A DNA stretch of 64,000 nt from Paraburkholderia kururiensis (GCF_034424375.1 NZ_CP139965.1:4154001-4218000), one strand, 5' to 3'. Counted from the stretch's first letter, positions 16,798-26,468 are shown. A program made the numbers and translations. The notes: generated from the letters alone by a model not told the origin.

Positions 16798-17580
16798 TCA
16801 CGCCTCCTCTACTGTCTTGGCGTTGTTGTCCTGGTTGTTGGGGCGGGAGCGCGCACCGAACAGCTCGATGCGCGGCTTCGCGGCGCCGCCCGGGCGCGCA
16901 GGCGCGCCGGCCGGGCCGGCGCGAGGCGAGTCGGGGCGTGCAGCGGCAGCCTGCGGGCCGCCGAAGAGTTCGACACGGGCGCGCGCTCTCGCAAGACGTT
17001 CGGCGCGCGCTTCGGCGGTTTGCCGCGCAAGCGCCTGTTCGCGCTCGGCCACGCTCGGGTCCTGCTGCAGGCGCAGCTTCTTCACCATGACCTGGCCCGT
17101 GCGCGGCAGGAACGCGACCTTGCGCGGATGCTCGCCCTGCAGGTCTTCCGCCACGATGGGAATCTTTTCCAGCGCGAGGTAGCGGCGCACGAACTCGGAG
17201 TTGCGGTCGCCGATGTTGATGGTCGTCATGCCGGCCAGCACGGCCGCGCCGCCGAACACCTTCGCCTCGAAGCGCTCGCGCCGGCCGCCCGCCTTGATCA
17301 TCTCGTTGATGAGCACTTCCATCGCATACGCGCCGTAGCGCATGGAGTCCGACGCGGCCTGACCCGCGTCCGCGCCGTCGTCGGGCAGCATGAAGTGGTT
17401 CATGCCGCCGATGCCCGCGGTGCGGTCGCGAATGCACGCCGCCACGCACGAGCCGAGCACCGTGACGAGCACCATGTCTTCGCTCGTCATGTAGAACTCG
17501 TTCGGCAGCAGCTTCACGCCGGGGCGCTGGAAGTGGTTGTCGTAGTACAGGTTGGTGGCAACCGGCAATGTCGTGCTCAT
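16798..17580 (-). CDS. cheD: Chemoreceptor glutamine deamidase CheD with a C-terminal extension
   Basis: Deamidates specific glutamines on chemoreceptors. It is 260 residues, about 60-100 longer than stand-alone CheD. The catalytic Cys sits in VTVLGSCVAACIRD (about 39-52) and the His in IGGMNHFMLP. After residue about 175 comes a charged helix (VAEREQALARQTAEARAER) and a Pro/Ala tail holding two near-identical short motifs, RVELFGGP and RIELFGAR, about 35 residues apart. The start overlaps cheR by 4 bases and the end reaches the cheB start region, so the three adaptation enzymes are translationally linked. Confidence 0.95.
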   Translation of the reverse strand: MSTTLPVATNLYYDNHFQRPGVKLLPNEFYMTSEDMVLVTVLGSCVAACIRDRTAGIGGMNHFMLPDDGADAGQAASDSMRYGAYAMEVLINEMIKAGGRRERFEAKVFGGAAVLAGMTTINIGDRNSEFVRRYLALEKIPIVAEDLQGEHPRKVAFLPRTGQVMVKKLRLQQDPSVAEREQALARQTAEARAERLARARARVELFGGPQAAAARPDSPRAGPAGAPARPGGAAKPRIELFGARSRPNNQDNNAKTVEEA

Positions 17581-18524
17581 GCGATCGCTCCGCTCATTGC
17601 CGCAGCTCCGGCGCGCGCGCCGCTGCGCGTGCTTTCGGCGCTATCGCGCGTGAGTTCGTAGACCGTCTGACCGCGCAGGCGAAACGCCTGGGTGACGTAG
17701 GTGAAGTTCTCGGAGTGGCCGGCAAACAGCAGGCCACCCGGCTTGACGAGCGGCTCGAAGCGCGAAAGCACCTGCGACTGAGTCGGCTTGTCGAAATAGA
17801 TCATGACGTTGCGGCAGAAGATCGCGTCGAACTGCGTGCGCAAGCCGTAGTCGGCATCCGTCAGATTGAGCTGTTCGAAGCGCACCATCGCGCGCAGTTC
17901 GGGCCGCACCTTCACGAGCCCCGCGTGCGCGCCGGTGCCCTTCAGGAAGAAGCGCTTCAGGCGCTCCTGCGAAAGATGCTTCACCTGATCGAACGCGTAG
18001 ACGCCGGCCTCGCCCTTGGCGAGCACCTGGGTGTCCAGGTCGGTAGCGAGCACCGTGGCGTGGCGCGCGGCCTGCTCGCCGAGCGCTTCCACGAGCGTCA
18101 TGGCGATCGAATACGGCTCCTCGCCCGTCGACGCCGCCGAGCACCACACCGACACCGGCTGCTGACGGCGCTTCACGAAGTCGGCGAGGATCGGGAAGTG
18201 ATGCGCCTCGCGGAAGAACGCGGTGAGGTTCGTGGTGAGCGCGTTCGTGAACGCTTCCCACTCGGCCGGATCGTTGGTGGCTTCCAGCTGGTCGAGATAG
18301 TCGCGAAACGTGTCGAGCCCGAGCGCCCGCAGACGCCGCGCGAGACGGCTGTATGCCATGTCGCGCTTGTGGTCCGAGAGCGAAATGCCCGCCCGGCGGT
18401 GGATCAGCTCGCGAATGCGTGCGAAGTCCGCCGACGTGAACTCGAAGTCCCGGCCCGGCTCGCCCATTTTCTGCCGGTCAGACAGATCGGGCTGGGTGGA
18501 CTGTGGTGTGCGCCTCGCCATCAT
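17577..18524 (-). CDS. cheR: Chemotaxis protein methyltransferase CheR
   Basis: Methylates receptor glutamates using S-adenosylmethionine. It is 315 residues; the N-terminal helical domain contains SDHKRDMAYSRLARRLRALG (about 50-69). The SAM site is in VWCSAASTGEEPYSIAMTL, with LATDLDTQVLAKG and the FCRNVMIYFD segment following. About 30 extra residues lead and trail the core. It overlaps cheD by 4 bases. The receptor encoded upstream ends in DWETF, which fits the CheR tether site. Confidence 0.96.
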   Translation of the reverse strand: MMARRTPQSTQPDLSDRQKMGEPGRDFEFTSADFARIRELIHRRAGISLSDHKRDMAYSRLARRLRALGLDTFRDYLDQLEATNDPAEWEAFTNALTTNLTAFFREAHHFPILADFVKRRQQPVSVWCSAASTGEEPYSIAMTLVEALGEQAARHATVLATDLDTQVLAKGEAGVYAFDQVKHLSQERLKRFFLKGTGAHAGLVKVRPELRAMVRFEQLNLTDADYGLRTQFDAIFCRNVMIYFDKPTQSQVLSRFEPLVKPGGLLFAGHSENFTYVTQAFRLRGQTVYELTRDSAESTRSGARAGAAAMSGAIA

Positions 18525-18634
18525 GATGTTTCGTGCCTGTCATGCAAGGCTTTGCGCCTGTTCCCGTTCGTGGGGACATGCCTGCCAACTACCGGGTAAG
18601 GGCCTGGTAATTGCCTGCAATCGCGGCATGCCTG

Positions 18635-20602
18635 CTAGAAAGTTTCCCAATCCGCATCCGAGGCGCTCGTCTCGCTTGCGCGCGACGCTGCGGCGGATGC
18701 ACCTGTCTTCGGTCTCAACAACGGCTCGGTGCGGGGCGCCGGCGCGGCCTTCGGAGCCTGTGCCGTGGCGGCATGAGCCGGCGCGGCGCCAGTCGTGCTG
18801 GCTGCGCTCGCGGCTTCGCTCGCCGCGTTGGCGCCCTGCGCTTCGGCCGCTGCGGACTTCTCCGCATTCAATGCCGGTGCGCCACGTTTGCTCGCCGCCG
18901 CGCGCGACGTCGTCGCAACCTTGGCCCTCGTCGATACCGTCTTCGCCGACGTCGCCAACGCGCCGCCTGCGCTCGAACCCTTCGGCGCTACTGCGGCCGT
19001 TGCCGTTGCCGGCTTTGCCGCGCTGTACGAGGCCTGCGGGCGCTGCCCGCCGGCCACGCGCCATCCGCCCACCACGGTCTGCAGCTGTCGCGTCTGTTCT
19101 TCAAGCGATGCCGCGGCGGCCGCGGCCTGCTCCACGAGCGCCGCGTTCTGTTGGGTGACCGTATCCATCTGCACGACGGCACGGTTCACCTGTTCGATGC
19201 CGCTCGACTGCTCTTCGGACGCGGCGCTGATCTCGCCCATGATGTCCGTCACGCGGCGCACGGCCTGCAGGATCTCGTCCATCGTGGTGCCCGCGCGGCC
19301 CACCAGTTCGGAGCCGCTGTCCACCTTGCCGGCCGCGTCGCTGATGAGTTCCTTGATTTCCTTCGCGGCGCTCGCGCTGCGCTGCGCGAGGCTGCGCACT
19401 TCGCCCGCCACCACGGCGAAGCCGCGGCCCTGCTCGCCCGCGCGGGCGGCTTCCACCGCCGCATTCAGCGCGAGGATGTTGGTCTGGAACGCGATGCCTT
19501 CGATCACGCCGATGATGTCCACCACCTTGCTCGAACTCGACGCGATGTCCTGCATGGTGTGCACCACCTGGCTCACCACTTCGCCGCCGCGCGTTGCGAT
19601 GTCCGACGCGTTCACGGCCAGTTGGCTCGCCTGACGCGCGTTCTCGGCGTTCTGCTTCACCGTGCCGGTGAGCTGTTCCATGCTGGAGGCCGTTTCCTGG
19701 AGCGAGGCCGCCTGCTGCTCGGTGCGCTGCGAGAGGTCCGTGTTGCCCATGGCGATTTCGCGCGCGCCGGTATCGATGGATTCGGTGCTCGTATGCACGG
19801 ACCGCACCATCGTCGCGAGGCTCTCCTGCATGCGGCGAATGCTGCCGAACAGCCGGCCGATTTCGTTGTTGCTGCGCACGTCGATCTGTTGCGTGAGATC
19901 GCCGGCGGCAATGCGCTCGAAGCAGTTCGCGGCGTCGGCGAGCGGCTGCACGATGAGGCCGCGCAGCATCAGGCGGATGGCCACCACCATCACGAGCGCC
20001 ACCACGATGACGGCGCCGATCAGCGTCTGCATCAGGCCGATCTGCGATTGCGCGCTCGACTGCTGGTTCTCGGCGTGGTCCTGCAACGCTTTCACGATCT
20101 GCGCGGCGGTGTTGTCGTAGGAGACGAACATCGGGCTGATCTTCGTGTCGGCAATCGCGTGGTACGCGTTGAGGTCGCTTGCACGCAGTGCGGCGAGTTC
20201 TGCGTCCACGCCGTCACGCAGCAGCGACGTGCGTTTGGTACCGAGTTCGTCGAGCGTCGTCTGCTCGATGCCGGCCTTCGGCGTATCGAGGAACGTCTTC
20301 CAGTTTTCGTTGGACTTGCCGTACAGCTCCTGGGCGCGGTCCAGCACCTTCTTCGCTTCGTCCGTGTTGCCGCCCGCCGTGAGCGTGCTGACGCGATCGA
20401 TCGCCACCCGCGTGCGCAGCATCAACGACGACGCGTCGTTCAGCGCGCGAATGGCCACGAGGTCGCCGTGCGCAATCGTTTCGATGGAGCCGTTCGCACG
20501 CGAAAGCGCGACGAGCCCCAGCGCGCCCACCACGAGGGTCAGCGCGACCAGAATGAGTCCGACCACCGTCAAGGTCGTGCGGATCGACCACTTCTGCAAC
20601 AT
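18635..20602 (-). CDS. Methyl-accepting chemotaxis protein (Tsr/Tar type)
   Basis: A transmembrane chemoreceptor of 655 residues from the ATG at 20602, chosen because GAGGAG lies 7 bases before it; the ATG at 20608 is nearly on top of that site. TM1 is at about 8-30, a periplasmic four-helix (TarH-like) domain at about 31-185, TM2 at about 188-212, then HAMP. The signalling hairpin is canonical (IIGVIEGIAFQTNILALNAA, then VEAARAGEQGRGFAVVAGEV). A long Ala/Thr-rich linker (about 520-645) leads to the C-terminal pentapeptide DWETF, close to the NWETF tether for CheR/CheB. The ligand cannot be told from sequence. Confidence 0.95.
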   Translation of the reverse strand: MLQKWSIRTTLTVVGLILVALTLVVGALGLVALSRANGSIETIAHGDLVAIRALNDASSLMLRTRVAIDRVSTLTAGGNTDEAKKVLDRAQELYGKSNENWKTFLDTPKAGIEQTTLDELGTKRTSLLRDGVDAELAALRASDLNAYHAIADTKISPMFVSYDNTAAQIVKALQDHAENQQSSAQSQIGLMQTLIGAVIVVALVMVVAIRLMLRGLIVQPLADAANCFERIAAGDLTQQIDVRSNNEIGRLFGSIRRMQESLATMVRSVHTSTESIDTGAREIAMGNTDLSQRTEQQAASLQETASSMEQLTGTVKQNAENARQASQLAVNASDIATRGGEVVSQVVHTMQDIASSSSKVVDIIGVIEGIAFQTNILALNAAVEAARAGEQGRGFAVVAGEVRSLAQRSASAAKEIKELISDAAGKVDSGSELVGRAGTTMDEILQAVRRVTDIMGEISAASEEQSSGIEQVNRAVVQMDTVTQQNAALVEQAAAAAASLEEQTRQLQTVVGGWRVAGGQRPQASYSAAKPATATAAVAPKGSSAGGALATSAKTVSTRAKVATTSRAAASKRGAPALNAEKSAAAEAQGANAASEAASAASTTGAAPAHAATAQAPKAAPAPRTEPLLRPKTGASAAASRASETSASDADWETF

Positions 20603-20841
20603 CGTCATACTCCTCACTTGAGCTGCAGTTGTCCTGCCAGAAAACCGTGCGCGCACATGCGCGTGTTCATACCCGTTCGTTCGATTCAGGCGTTGCGCCG
20701 CTTCTCGTGAACTGCGTCCTGTCGGCTTGCACCCTTTTTCACTGCTTTCCCCGGTCAGGCAACGAACGCCCGCCTGCTGCGAGCCCGCAGGCATCCGTCA
20801 CCGCCGACTGCGCCCCCCGGCATAACTGGTTCGCGTCGGGC

Positions 20842-21378
20842 TTATACGCCCAGCGCTTCGATGAGCGCCATTTCGCGGCTCGTCATCAGCTTTTCGATGT
20901 CCATCAGGATCAGCATGCGGCCGTCCACGGTGCCGAGGCCCGTGAGGTACTCGGTCGTGAGCGTCGCGCCGAATTCCGGCGCCGGCATGATCTGGTCGGT
21001 CTGGAGCGTGAGCACGTCGGACACGCCGTCCACCACCATGCCCACCACGCGATGCGCGACGTTCAGGATGATCACCACGGTCTGGTGGTCGTACTCCACG
21101 CGGCCCAGGTGGAACTTGATGCGCATGTCGACGATCGGCACGATGATGCCGCGCAGGTTGATCACGCCCTTGATGAAGTCGGGCGCGTTCGCGATGCGCG
21201 TCACGCTTTCGTAGCCGCGAATTTCCTGCACCTTCAGGATGTCGATGCCGTACTCTTCCGCGCCCAGCGTGAAGACGAGGAATTCCTGACCGCCCGCCTC
21301 GGCCTGCTGCGCGTCGCGACGATGCGCGAGGGCGCCGCCGCTCGCGCCGCTGTTCTGGATGGATTGGACTTCTGCCAC
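20842..21378 (-). CDS. cheW: Chemotaxis coupling protein CheW
   Basis: Bridges receptors and the kinase CheA. It is 178 residues from a GTG at 21378 with GGGGGC upstream; the open frame also extends to a TTG at 21390. The SH3-like double barrel starts with EFLVFTLGAEEYGIDILKVQ (about 32-51), followed by VINLRGIIVPIVDMR and MVVDGVSDVL. The leading 30 residues are variable. It lies between cheA and the receptor gene. Confidence 0.96.
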   Translation of the reverse strand: MAEVQSIQNSGASGGALAHRRDAQQAEAGGQEFLVFTLGAEEYGIDILKVQEIRGYESVTRIANAPDFIKGVINLRGIIVPIVDMRIKFHLGRVEYDHQTVVIILNVAHRVVGMVVDGVSDVLTLQTDQIMPAPEFGATLTTEYLTGLGTVDGRMLILMDIEKLMTSREMALIEALGV

Positions 21379-21423
21379 GTTAGCCCCCAAACGGTTGGGA
21401 AAAGATTCGGTTAATAGGTTTGC

Positions 21424-23730
21424 TTATGCGAGCGCCGCGAGCGAACCGTGCGCCGCGCGCGTCTCGCGATTCAATGCCGCCACGTCCACGATCAGGGCGA
21501 CACTGCCGTCGCCGAGGATGGTCGCGGCGGAAATGCCGTGCACCTTGCGGTAGTTCGTCTCGAGGTTCTTCACCACCACCTGCTGCTGGCCGACCAGTTC
21601 GTCGATCAGCATCGCGAAGCGCCGGCCTTCCGTCTCGAGAATCGTGACGATGCCCTGCGTCGGATCCGTACGCGCGCCTTCCACCGAGAACACCTCGTGC
21701 AGCGCCACGAGCGGGAGGTACTCGCCGCGCACGCGCACCACGCGCTCGCCGTTGGCGACCGTGTAGATGTCTTCGTTGCGCGGCTGGAGCGACTCCATCA
21801 CGAAGTTGAGCGGCAGGATGAAGATCTCGTTGCCCACCTTCACCGACATGCCGTCGAGAATGGCGAGCGTGAGCGGCAGCACGATGCGCGTGGTCGTGCC
21901 CTTGCCCGCGTGCGAAGTGATCTCGACGTGGCCGCCCATGGCCTGGATGTTTCGCTTCACGACGTCCATGCCCACACCGCGGCCCGACACGTCGGTGACC
22001 TGTTCGGCGGTGGAGAAGCCCGGCATGAAGATGAGTTGCCAGACTTCGTCGTCGGTCATCGTGTCGGAGACGGGCAGGCCCTGCTTCATCGCCTTCGCGA
22101 GAATCTTGTCGCGACGCAGGCCGGCGCCGTCGTCGCTCACCTCGATCACGATGTTGCCGCCGTGGTGCGCGGCGGAGAGCACGAGCTGGCCCGTGGCGCC
22201 CTTGCCTGCGGCGCGGCGTGCTTCCACCGTTTCGATGCCGTGGTCGAGGCTGTTGCGCACGAGGTGCGTGAGCGGGTCGATGATGCGCTCGATCAGGCTC
22301 TTGTCGAGTTCCGTCGCCTGACCGAACGTGACCAGTTCCACTTCCTTGCCGAGCTTCGACGCGAGGTCGCGCACGAGACGCGGGAAGCGGCTGAACACGT
22401 AATCCATCGGCATCATGCGGATGGACATCACGGCTTCCTGCAGGTCGCGCGCATTGCGCTCGAGCTGGGCCATGCCGTTGAAGAGCCGGTCGTGCAGCGC
22501 CGGGTCGAAGGTGCTGGTGGTTTCGGCCAGCATGGCCTGCGTAATGACGAGTTCGCCGACGAGGTTGATGAGCTGGTCGACCTTTTCGACGCCCACGCGA
22601 ATGGAGCTGCCTTCGCTGCCCGCGGCCGCTGCGGCGGGGCGCGCCTTGCGCTCTTCCGCCGAAGCGGCGGCGGCTGCGGGCTTGGCCGCTGCGGCGGCGG
22701 GCTCGGCCGGTGCGGCTGCCGGTGCCGGCGCGGGAACAGCGGGTGCCGACGCTGCGGGCGCGGCCGGCTGGCTCGCTGCGGCATCGGTGTGATTCGAAGA
22801 AGTGGCGGGCGGCGGCGCAACGGGTTGCGTGGCGACCGCTGCCGGCAACGCCGGTTCATGAGCGGCAGCGGCAGGCGTTCCAGGCTCGCCCTGCTGTTCG
22901 CCCTGTCCCGGCGCGGAGCCGCGGCCAATCGAGATCTGACTTTCATCGATCACGAAGCAGCACACGGCAACGATGTCGTCGGACGGCACGTCGGTGTCGA
23001 CCCACAGCGTGAGGTCGTTCCCTTCTTTTGCCTGTCCGGCAATGTGACCGAGGTTGCCCAGTTCTTCGACGAGCAGTTCCTGGTCCTTTTCCCCTACGCC
23101 CCGTAGCGTAATTTTCAGGTGGGGTCCTTCTGCCGCGTCGGCGCCGGCGGCTGCGCCTGCGCTCGACGGTGCGGCTTGAATGGCTTCATCGACGACGTGG
23201 TCGGGCGCGCCGTTGGCCGGGCCGCTCGCGGCGGGTTCGGCCGCCACGGCTTGCGGTGCGGGCGCGGCCGGCGCAGGTGCCGCTTCAGGGGCCGGCGCCG
23301 CAGCGGCAGGCTGCGCCGCCTCCGGCGCGGCCGCACCGCGGCTTTCGGCGTAGAGCCGCTCCAGCTTCGCGCGCACGGCGGCGGCTGCGGCGGCGTCCGG
23401 TTCGGCGCTCGCGCGATAGTCGGCGAGCTGGCCCGAGAGCACGTCCTTCGTTTCGAGGAACGTGTCGATCATGTCCTTGCGCAGCACGAGTTCGTTGTTG
23501 CGCGCGCGGTCCAGCAGCGATTCGAGAATGTGCGTGGTCTCGGTGAGCGCCGTGAAGCCGAACGTGGCCGCGCCGCCCTTGATGGAGTGCGCCGCGCGGA
23601 AAATCGCTGCGAGGTCTTCGGGATCGGGCCGGCCGATGTCCAGATTGAGCAGGAGCTGCTCCATCTGCGCGAGCAGTTCGTCCGCTTCGTCGAAGAACGT
23701 CTGATAGAACTGTGTGATGTCGAGTGTCAT
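21424..23730 (-). CDS. cheA: Chemotaxis histidine kinase CheA
   Basis: Cytoplasmic kinase that phosphorylates CheY and CheB. It is 768 residues. The Hpt domain holds the phospho-acceptor His48 in FRAAHSIKGGAATFG. A CheY-binding P2 region (about 210-275: LKITLRGVGEKDQELLVEEL) is flanked by two Ala/Pro-rich linkers. Dimerisation domain from about 365 (SIRVGVEKVDQLINLVGELV), then the ATPase boxes HLVRNSLDHGIE, VEVSDDGAGL-like IVIEVSDDGAGLRRDKI and GRGVGMDVVKRNI, and finally the CheW-like P5 domain. It follows cheY and precedes cheW. Confidence 0.97.
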   Translation of the reverse strand: MTLDITQFYQTFFDEADELLAQMEQLLLNLDIGRPDPEDLAAIFRAAHSIKGGAATFGFTALTETTHILESLLDRARNNELVLRKDMIDTFLETKDVLSGQLADYRASAEPDAAAAAAVRAKLERLYAESRGAAAPEAAQPAAAAPAPEAAPAPAAPAPQAVAAEPAASGPANGAPDHVVDEAIQAAPSSAGAAAGADAAEGPHLKITLRGVGEKDQELLVEELGNLGHIAGQAKEGNDLTLWVDTDVPSDDIVAVCCFVIDESQISIGRGSAPGQGEQQGEPGTPAAAAHEPALPAAVATQPVAPPPATSSNHTDAAASQPAAPAASAPAVPAPAPAAAPAEPAAAAAKPAAAAASAEERKARPAAAAAGSEGSSIRVGVEKVDQLINLVGELVITQAMLAETTSTFDPALHDRLFNGMAQLERNARDLQEAVMSIRMMPMDYVFSRFPRLVRDLASKLGKEVELVTFGQATELDKSLIERIIDPLTHLVRNSLDHGIETVEARRAAGKGATGQLVLSAAHHGGNIVIEVSDDGAGLRRDKILAKAMKQGLPVSDTMTDDEVWQLIFMPGFSTAEQVTDVSGRGVGMDVVKRNIQAMGGHVEITSHAGKGTTTRIVLPLTLAILDGMSVKVGNEIFILPLNFVMESLQPRNEDIYTVANGERVVRVRGEYLPLVALHEVFSVEGARTDPTQGIVTILETEGRRFAMLIDELVGQQQVVVKNLETNYRKVHGISAATILGDGSVALIVDVAALNRETRAAHGSLAALA

Positions 23731-23823
23731 GCCTGGTTCACCGCGAGATATCTGGGTCTGTACTTCGTATGCTGTCCGTTGCCTTCCGCGAGTCTGGCCG
23801 GTCTGCTGGCCGGGTCGCTCCCG

Positions 23824-24201
23824 TCAGGACGCTTCCTGTTCCGACAGCGACGCGACGAGGTCCGTGAGCAGGTCCGGGTCCACGGGCTTTTCGATCCAGC
23901 CCGTCGCGCCCGCCGCACGCGCCGCGTCCTTGAACGGCTCGCTGTCTTCGGTCGTCAGCAGCAGGATGGGCGTGTTCTGGTACGCCGGGTTCCTGCGCAG
24001 CCGCCCGATCAGATCGAGCCCGCTCACGCGCGGCATGTGCTGGTCCGTGAGCACGAGGTCGAACTGGACCGCCAGCGCGTTTTCGAGCCCCTCTTCACCG
24101 TCCGACGCCACCGTGACCTCGTAGCCGGCCGCCGTCAGCGTGGCGGAGATGATTTGCCGCATCGCGGCCGAATCGTCGATCGCCAGAATGTTCCTGATCA
24201 T
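23824..24201 (-). CDS. cheY1: Response regulator, CheY-like (first receiver of the mot-che operon)
   Basis: A 125-residue single receiver domain: acidic residues DD at 9-10, phospho-acceptor Asp53 in VLTDQHMPRVSG, Thr in LLLTTEDSE and Lys in WIEKPVDPDLL. It is diverged from the second CheY (15247). Its place between motB and cheA is typical of Burkholderiales, where this copy is usually called cheY1. It may act as a phosphate sink or on a different target; that is inference from the presence of two copies. Confidence 0.93.
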   Translation of the reverse strand: MIRNILAIDDSAAMRQIISATLTAAGYEVTVASDGEEGLENALAVQFDLVLTDQHMPRVSGLDLIGRLRRNPAYQNTPILLLTTEDSEPFKDAARAAGATGWIEKPVDPDLLTDLVASLSEQEAS

Positions 24202-24208
24202 GAAGTCC

Positions 24209-25279
24209 TCACTGCCCTGCCTGTTCGTGTTGCTGCTGCGCCTGTTGCTGCTGCGCCGGGTGCGGTTCCTGGATCAGCGGCGGCTGCGGCCGCGCCTGCA
24301 CGGGCGCCGACGCCATCTCCGGCGCGATCTTCGGGAACAGCTGCCGGCCCGCGCCCGCGGCGTCGTCCGAGAGCGTCGTCGTGGTCGTGTCGTCGCGCGT
24401 CAGCGCCTCTTCCGACTTCTTGTTGAGCACGATGATGCTGATACGACGGTTTTCCGGCGCGAGCGGATCGTCCTTCACGAGGTTCTGCGTGGAGGCGAGT
24501 CCCAGCACGCGCAGCACCTTCGCTTCGTCCATGCCGCCTGCAATCAGCTCGCGGCGCGACGCGTTCGCGCGGTCCGCTGAAAGCTCCCAGTTGCTGTAGC
24601 CCTTCTCGCCGCCCGCGTACGGCACGGCGTCGGTGTGGCCCTGCACGACGATGCGGTTCGGCACGTCGTTCAAGGTCTTGCCGATCTCGCGCAGGATGTC
24701 GCGCATGTACGGCTCCACCTCGTCGCTCGCCGTGGCGAACATCGGCCGCTTCTGCGTATCCACGATCTCGATGCGCAGGCCGGTGAGCGTCGAGTCGATG
24801 CGGATCTGCTGCCTGAACTGGCGCAGCACCGGGTTCGCCTCGATCGCGGCCATCAGCTTCACCTGCAGGTCGTGCAGGCGTACCTGCTCGCGACGCTCCA
24901 GTTCGCCTTGCAGCTGCTTCATGGCCTGGTCGTCGGCGCGCGACTGGCTATGCTCGGCGTGCGACGTGGAGCCGTCGCTCATGCGCGTAATGCCCTGCTG
25001 GTCCGTCGAAATGTCCCGGCCGCCGCCGCGCAGGATGCTCGAATCCTCTGCGCTGCGGTCGCCGCCCCAGAGCGTGATCTTGAGCGGCTGGTTGAAATAC
25101 TCGGCGATGCCCTTCAGCTGCGTGGTGGACGCCGAACTCAGCAGCCACATCAGCAGGAAGAACGCCATCATCGCGGTCATGAAGTCCGCGTAGGCGAGCT
25201 TCCACGCGCCGCCGTGATGCCCCTTCTTCGCGGGGGCAGCACGCTTGACGACAATGGCGCGATCCTTGTCCTTGCTCAT
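24209..25279 (-). CDS. motB: Motor stator protein MotB
   Basis: Anchors the stator to peptidoglycan and forms the proton channel with MotA. It is 356 residues. The single TM helix has the proton-binding Asp32 in WKLAYADFMTAMMAFFLLMW, the same position as in E. coli. The plug and linker follow. The OmpA-like domain (about 150-290) holds the peptidoglycan-binding motif VVQGHTDAVPYAG and NWELSADRANASRRELI. The tail is Gln/Pro-rich. It starts 22 bases after motA ends. Confidence 0.97.
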   Translation of the reverse strand: MSKDKDRAIVVKRAAPAKKGHHGGAWKLAYADFMTAMMAFFLLMWLLSSASTTQLKGIAEYFNQPLKITLWGGDRSAEDSSILRGGGRDISTDQQGITRMSDGSTSHAEHSQSRADDQAMKQLQGELERREQVRLHDLQVKLMAAIEANPVLRQFRQQIRIDSTLTGLRIEIVDTQKRPMFATASDEVEPYMRDILREIGKTLNDVPNRIVVQGHTDAVPYAGGEKGYSNWELSADRANASRRELIAGGMDEAKVLRVLGLASTQNLVKDDPLAPENRRISIIVLNKKSEEALTRDDTTTTTLSDDAAGAGRQLFPKIAPEMASAPVQARPQPPLIQEPHPAQQQQAQQQHEQAGQ

Positions 25280-25301
25280 TCGGTGCTCCGGCGCGCCCTG
25301 G

Positions 25302-26162
25302 TTACTTCGCCTTCACGCGACGCACGTGCTCTTCGAGCTCGGCGAACGACGGACGCTCGGTGGAGAACAGCACCTTGCGGCCGAACTCCACGGCAATGGC
25401 CGGCGCGTAGCCGTTCAGGCTCGCGAGAATCGTCACCTTGATGCACTGGAACATCTTGGTGGACTCCGTCACGCGCTGCTCCGCGAGGCTCGCGAGCGGC
25501 CCGATCAGGCCGTACGACAGCAGAATGCCGAGGAAGGTACCCACGAGCGCCTGCGCGATCATCTCGCCCAGCACCGCCGGCGGCTTGTCGGCGGAGGCCA
25601 TGGTGTGCACCACGCCCATCACCGCGGCCACGATACCGAACGCCGGCATCGCGTCGCCGACCTTCGCGAGCGCATGAGCGGGCGCCTCGCCTTCCGAGTG
25701 ATGCGTTTCGATTTCCTCGTCCATGAGGCTTTCGATCTCGAAAGCGTTCATGTTGCCGCCCACCATGAGGCGCAGGTAATCGGTCAGAAATTCCACGATG
25801 TGCCGGTCGGCCAGGATCTTCGGGTACTGCGTGAAGATCGGGCTCTTGTCCGGATCGTCGATGTCGGCTTCGAGCGTGAGCGTGCCTTCCTTGCGCGCCT
25901 TGGCGAGCAGGACGTAAAGCAGGCCCATCAGCTCCATGTACACGTCCTTGTTGTATTTCGACCCCTTGAAAAGGGTCGGAATGACGCGTGCCGTCGCCTT
26001 GATGGTCTTGATGCCGTTGCCGAGGATGAACGCGCCGAAACCGGCGCCCGCGATCATCAGCACTTCGACCGGCTGCACCAGCGCGGCCAGATGACCGCCC
26101 TCCAGCGCGTAGCCGCCGAAGACGGACAACAGCGTTACGAGTGTTCCCACGAAAATCAGCAC
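25302..26162 (-). CDS. motA: Motor stator protein MotA
   Basis: Proton-conducting stator subunit that contacts FliG. It is 286 residues with four membrane helices: two at the start (LIFVGTLVTLLSVFGGYAL and EVLMIAGAGFGAFILGNGI) and two later (MPAFGIVAAVMGVVHTM and ALVGTFLGILLSYGLIGPL). The cytoplasmic loop carries charged residues as in the family. It is first in the mot-che operon, downstream of a sigma-28 promoter at 26219-26245. Confidence 0.97.
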   Translation of the reverse strand: MLIFVGTLVTLLSVFGGYALEGGHLAALVQPVEVLMIAGAGFGAFILGNGIKTIKATARVIPTLFKGSKYNKDVYMELMGLLYVLLAKARKEGTLTLEADIDDPDKSPIFTQYPKILADRHIVEFLTDYLRLMVGGNMNAFEIESLMDEEIETHHSEGEAPAHALAKVGDAMPAFGIVAAVMGVVHTMASADKPPAVLGEMIAQALVGTFLGILLSYGLIGPLASLAEQRVTESTKMFQCIKVTILASLNGYAPAIAVEFGRKVLFSTERPSFAELEEHVRRVKAK

Positions 26163-26218
26163 TGCCGAGCCCTCACAAGAATCGAGCGAGGCCGTTGTTG
26201 GCCGCGTCGTTTACCCGG

Positions 26219-26245
26219 TTTACGGCAGTGCAGCGGAAAACTTTG
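26219..26245 (-). promoter_or_regulatory. Sigma-28 promoter of the motA-cheZ operon
   Basis: On the minus strand, caaagttt (26245-26238), 11 bases, then gccgtaaa (26226-26219). It matches TAAAGTTT-N11-GCCGATAA at 13 of 16 positions and lies 57 bases before the motA start. The whole mot-che operon is therefore expected to be a late, FliA-dependent unit. Confidence 0.87.
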
Positions 26246-26468
26246 GTGGAAAAGGGGGACGTCGCGCCGGTGTAAACCCAGAGGCGACGGCGACTTCCGG
26301 GCGATCCGACCACGCCGCCAGTCAAGGCCGACCTGCCGATGCACTTGACCGGTGCATCGGCCCGCCTGCCGGGGGCGACAGGCGGTATCTGCTTTACGGC
26401 TTCATGGGTGCTTACTTGAGGCGCGGTGGTGCAAAACCTCACCAGCGTAAGGAGCGGTGCGTTTTGCC

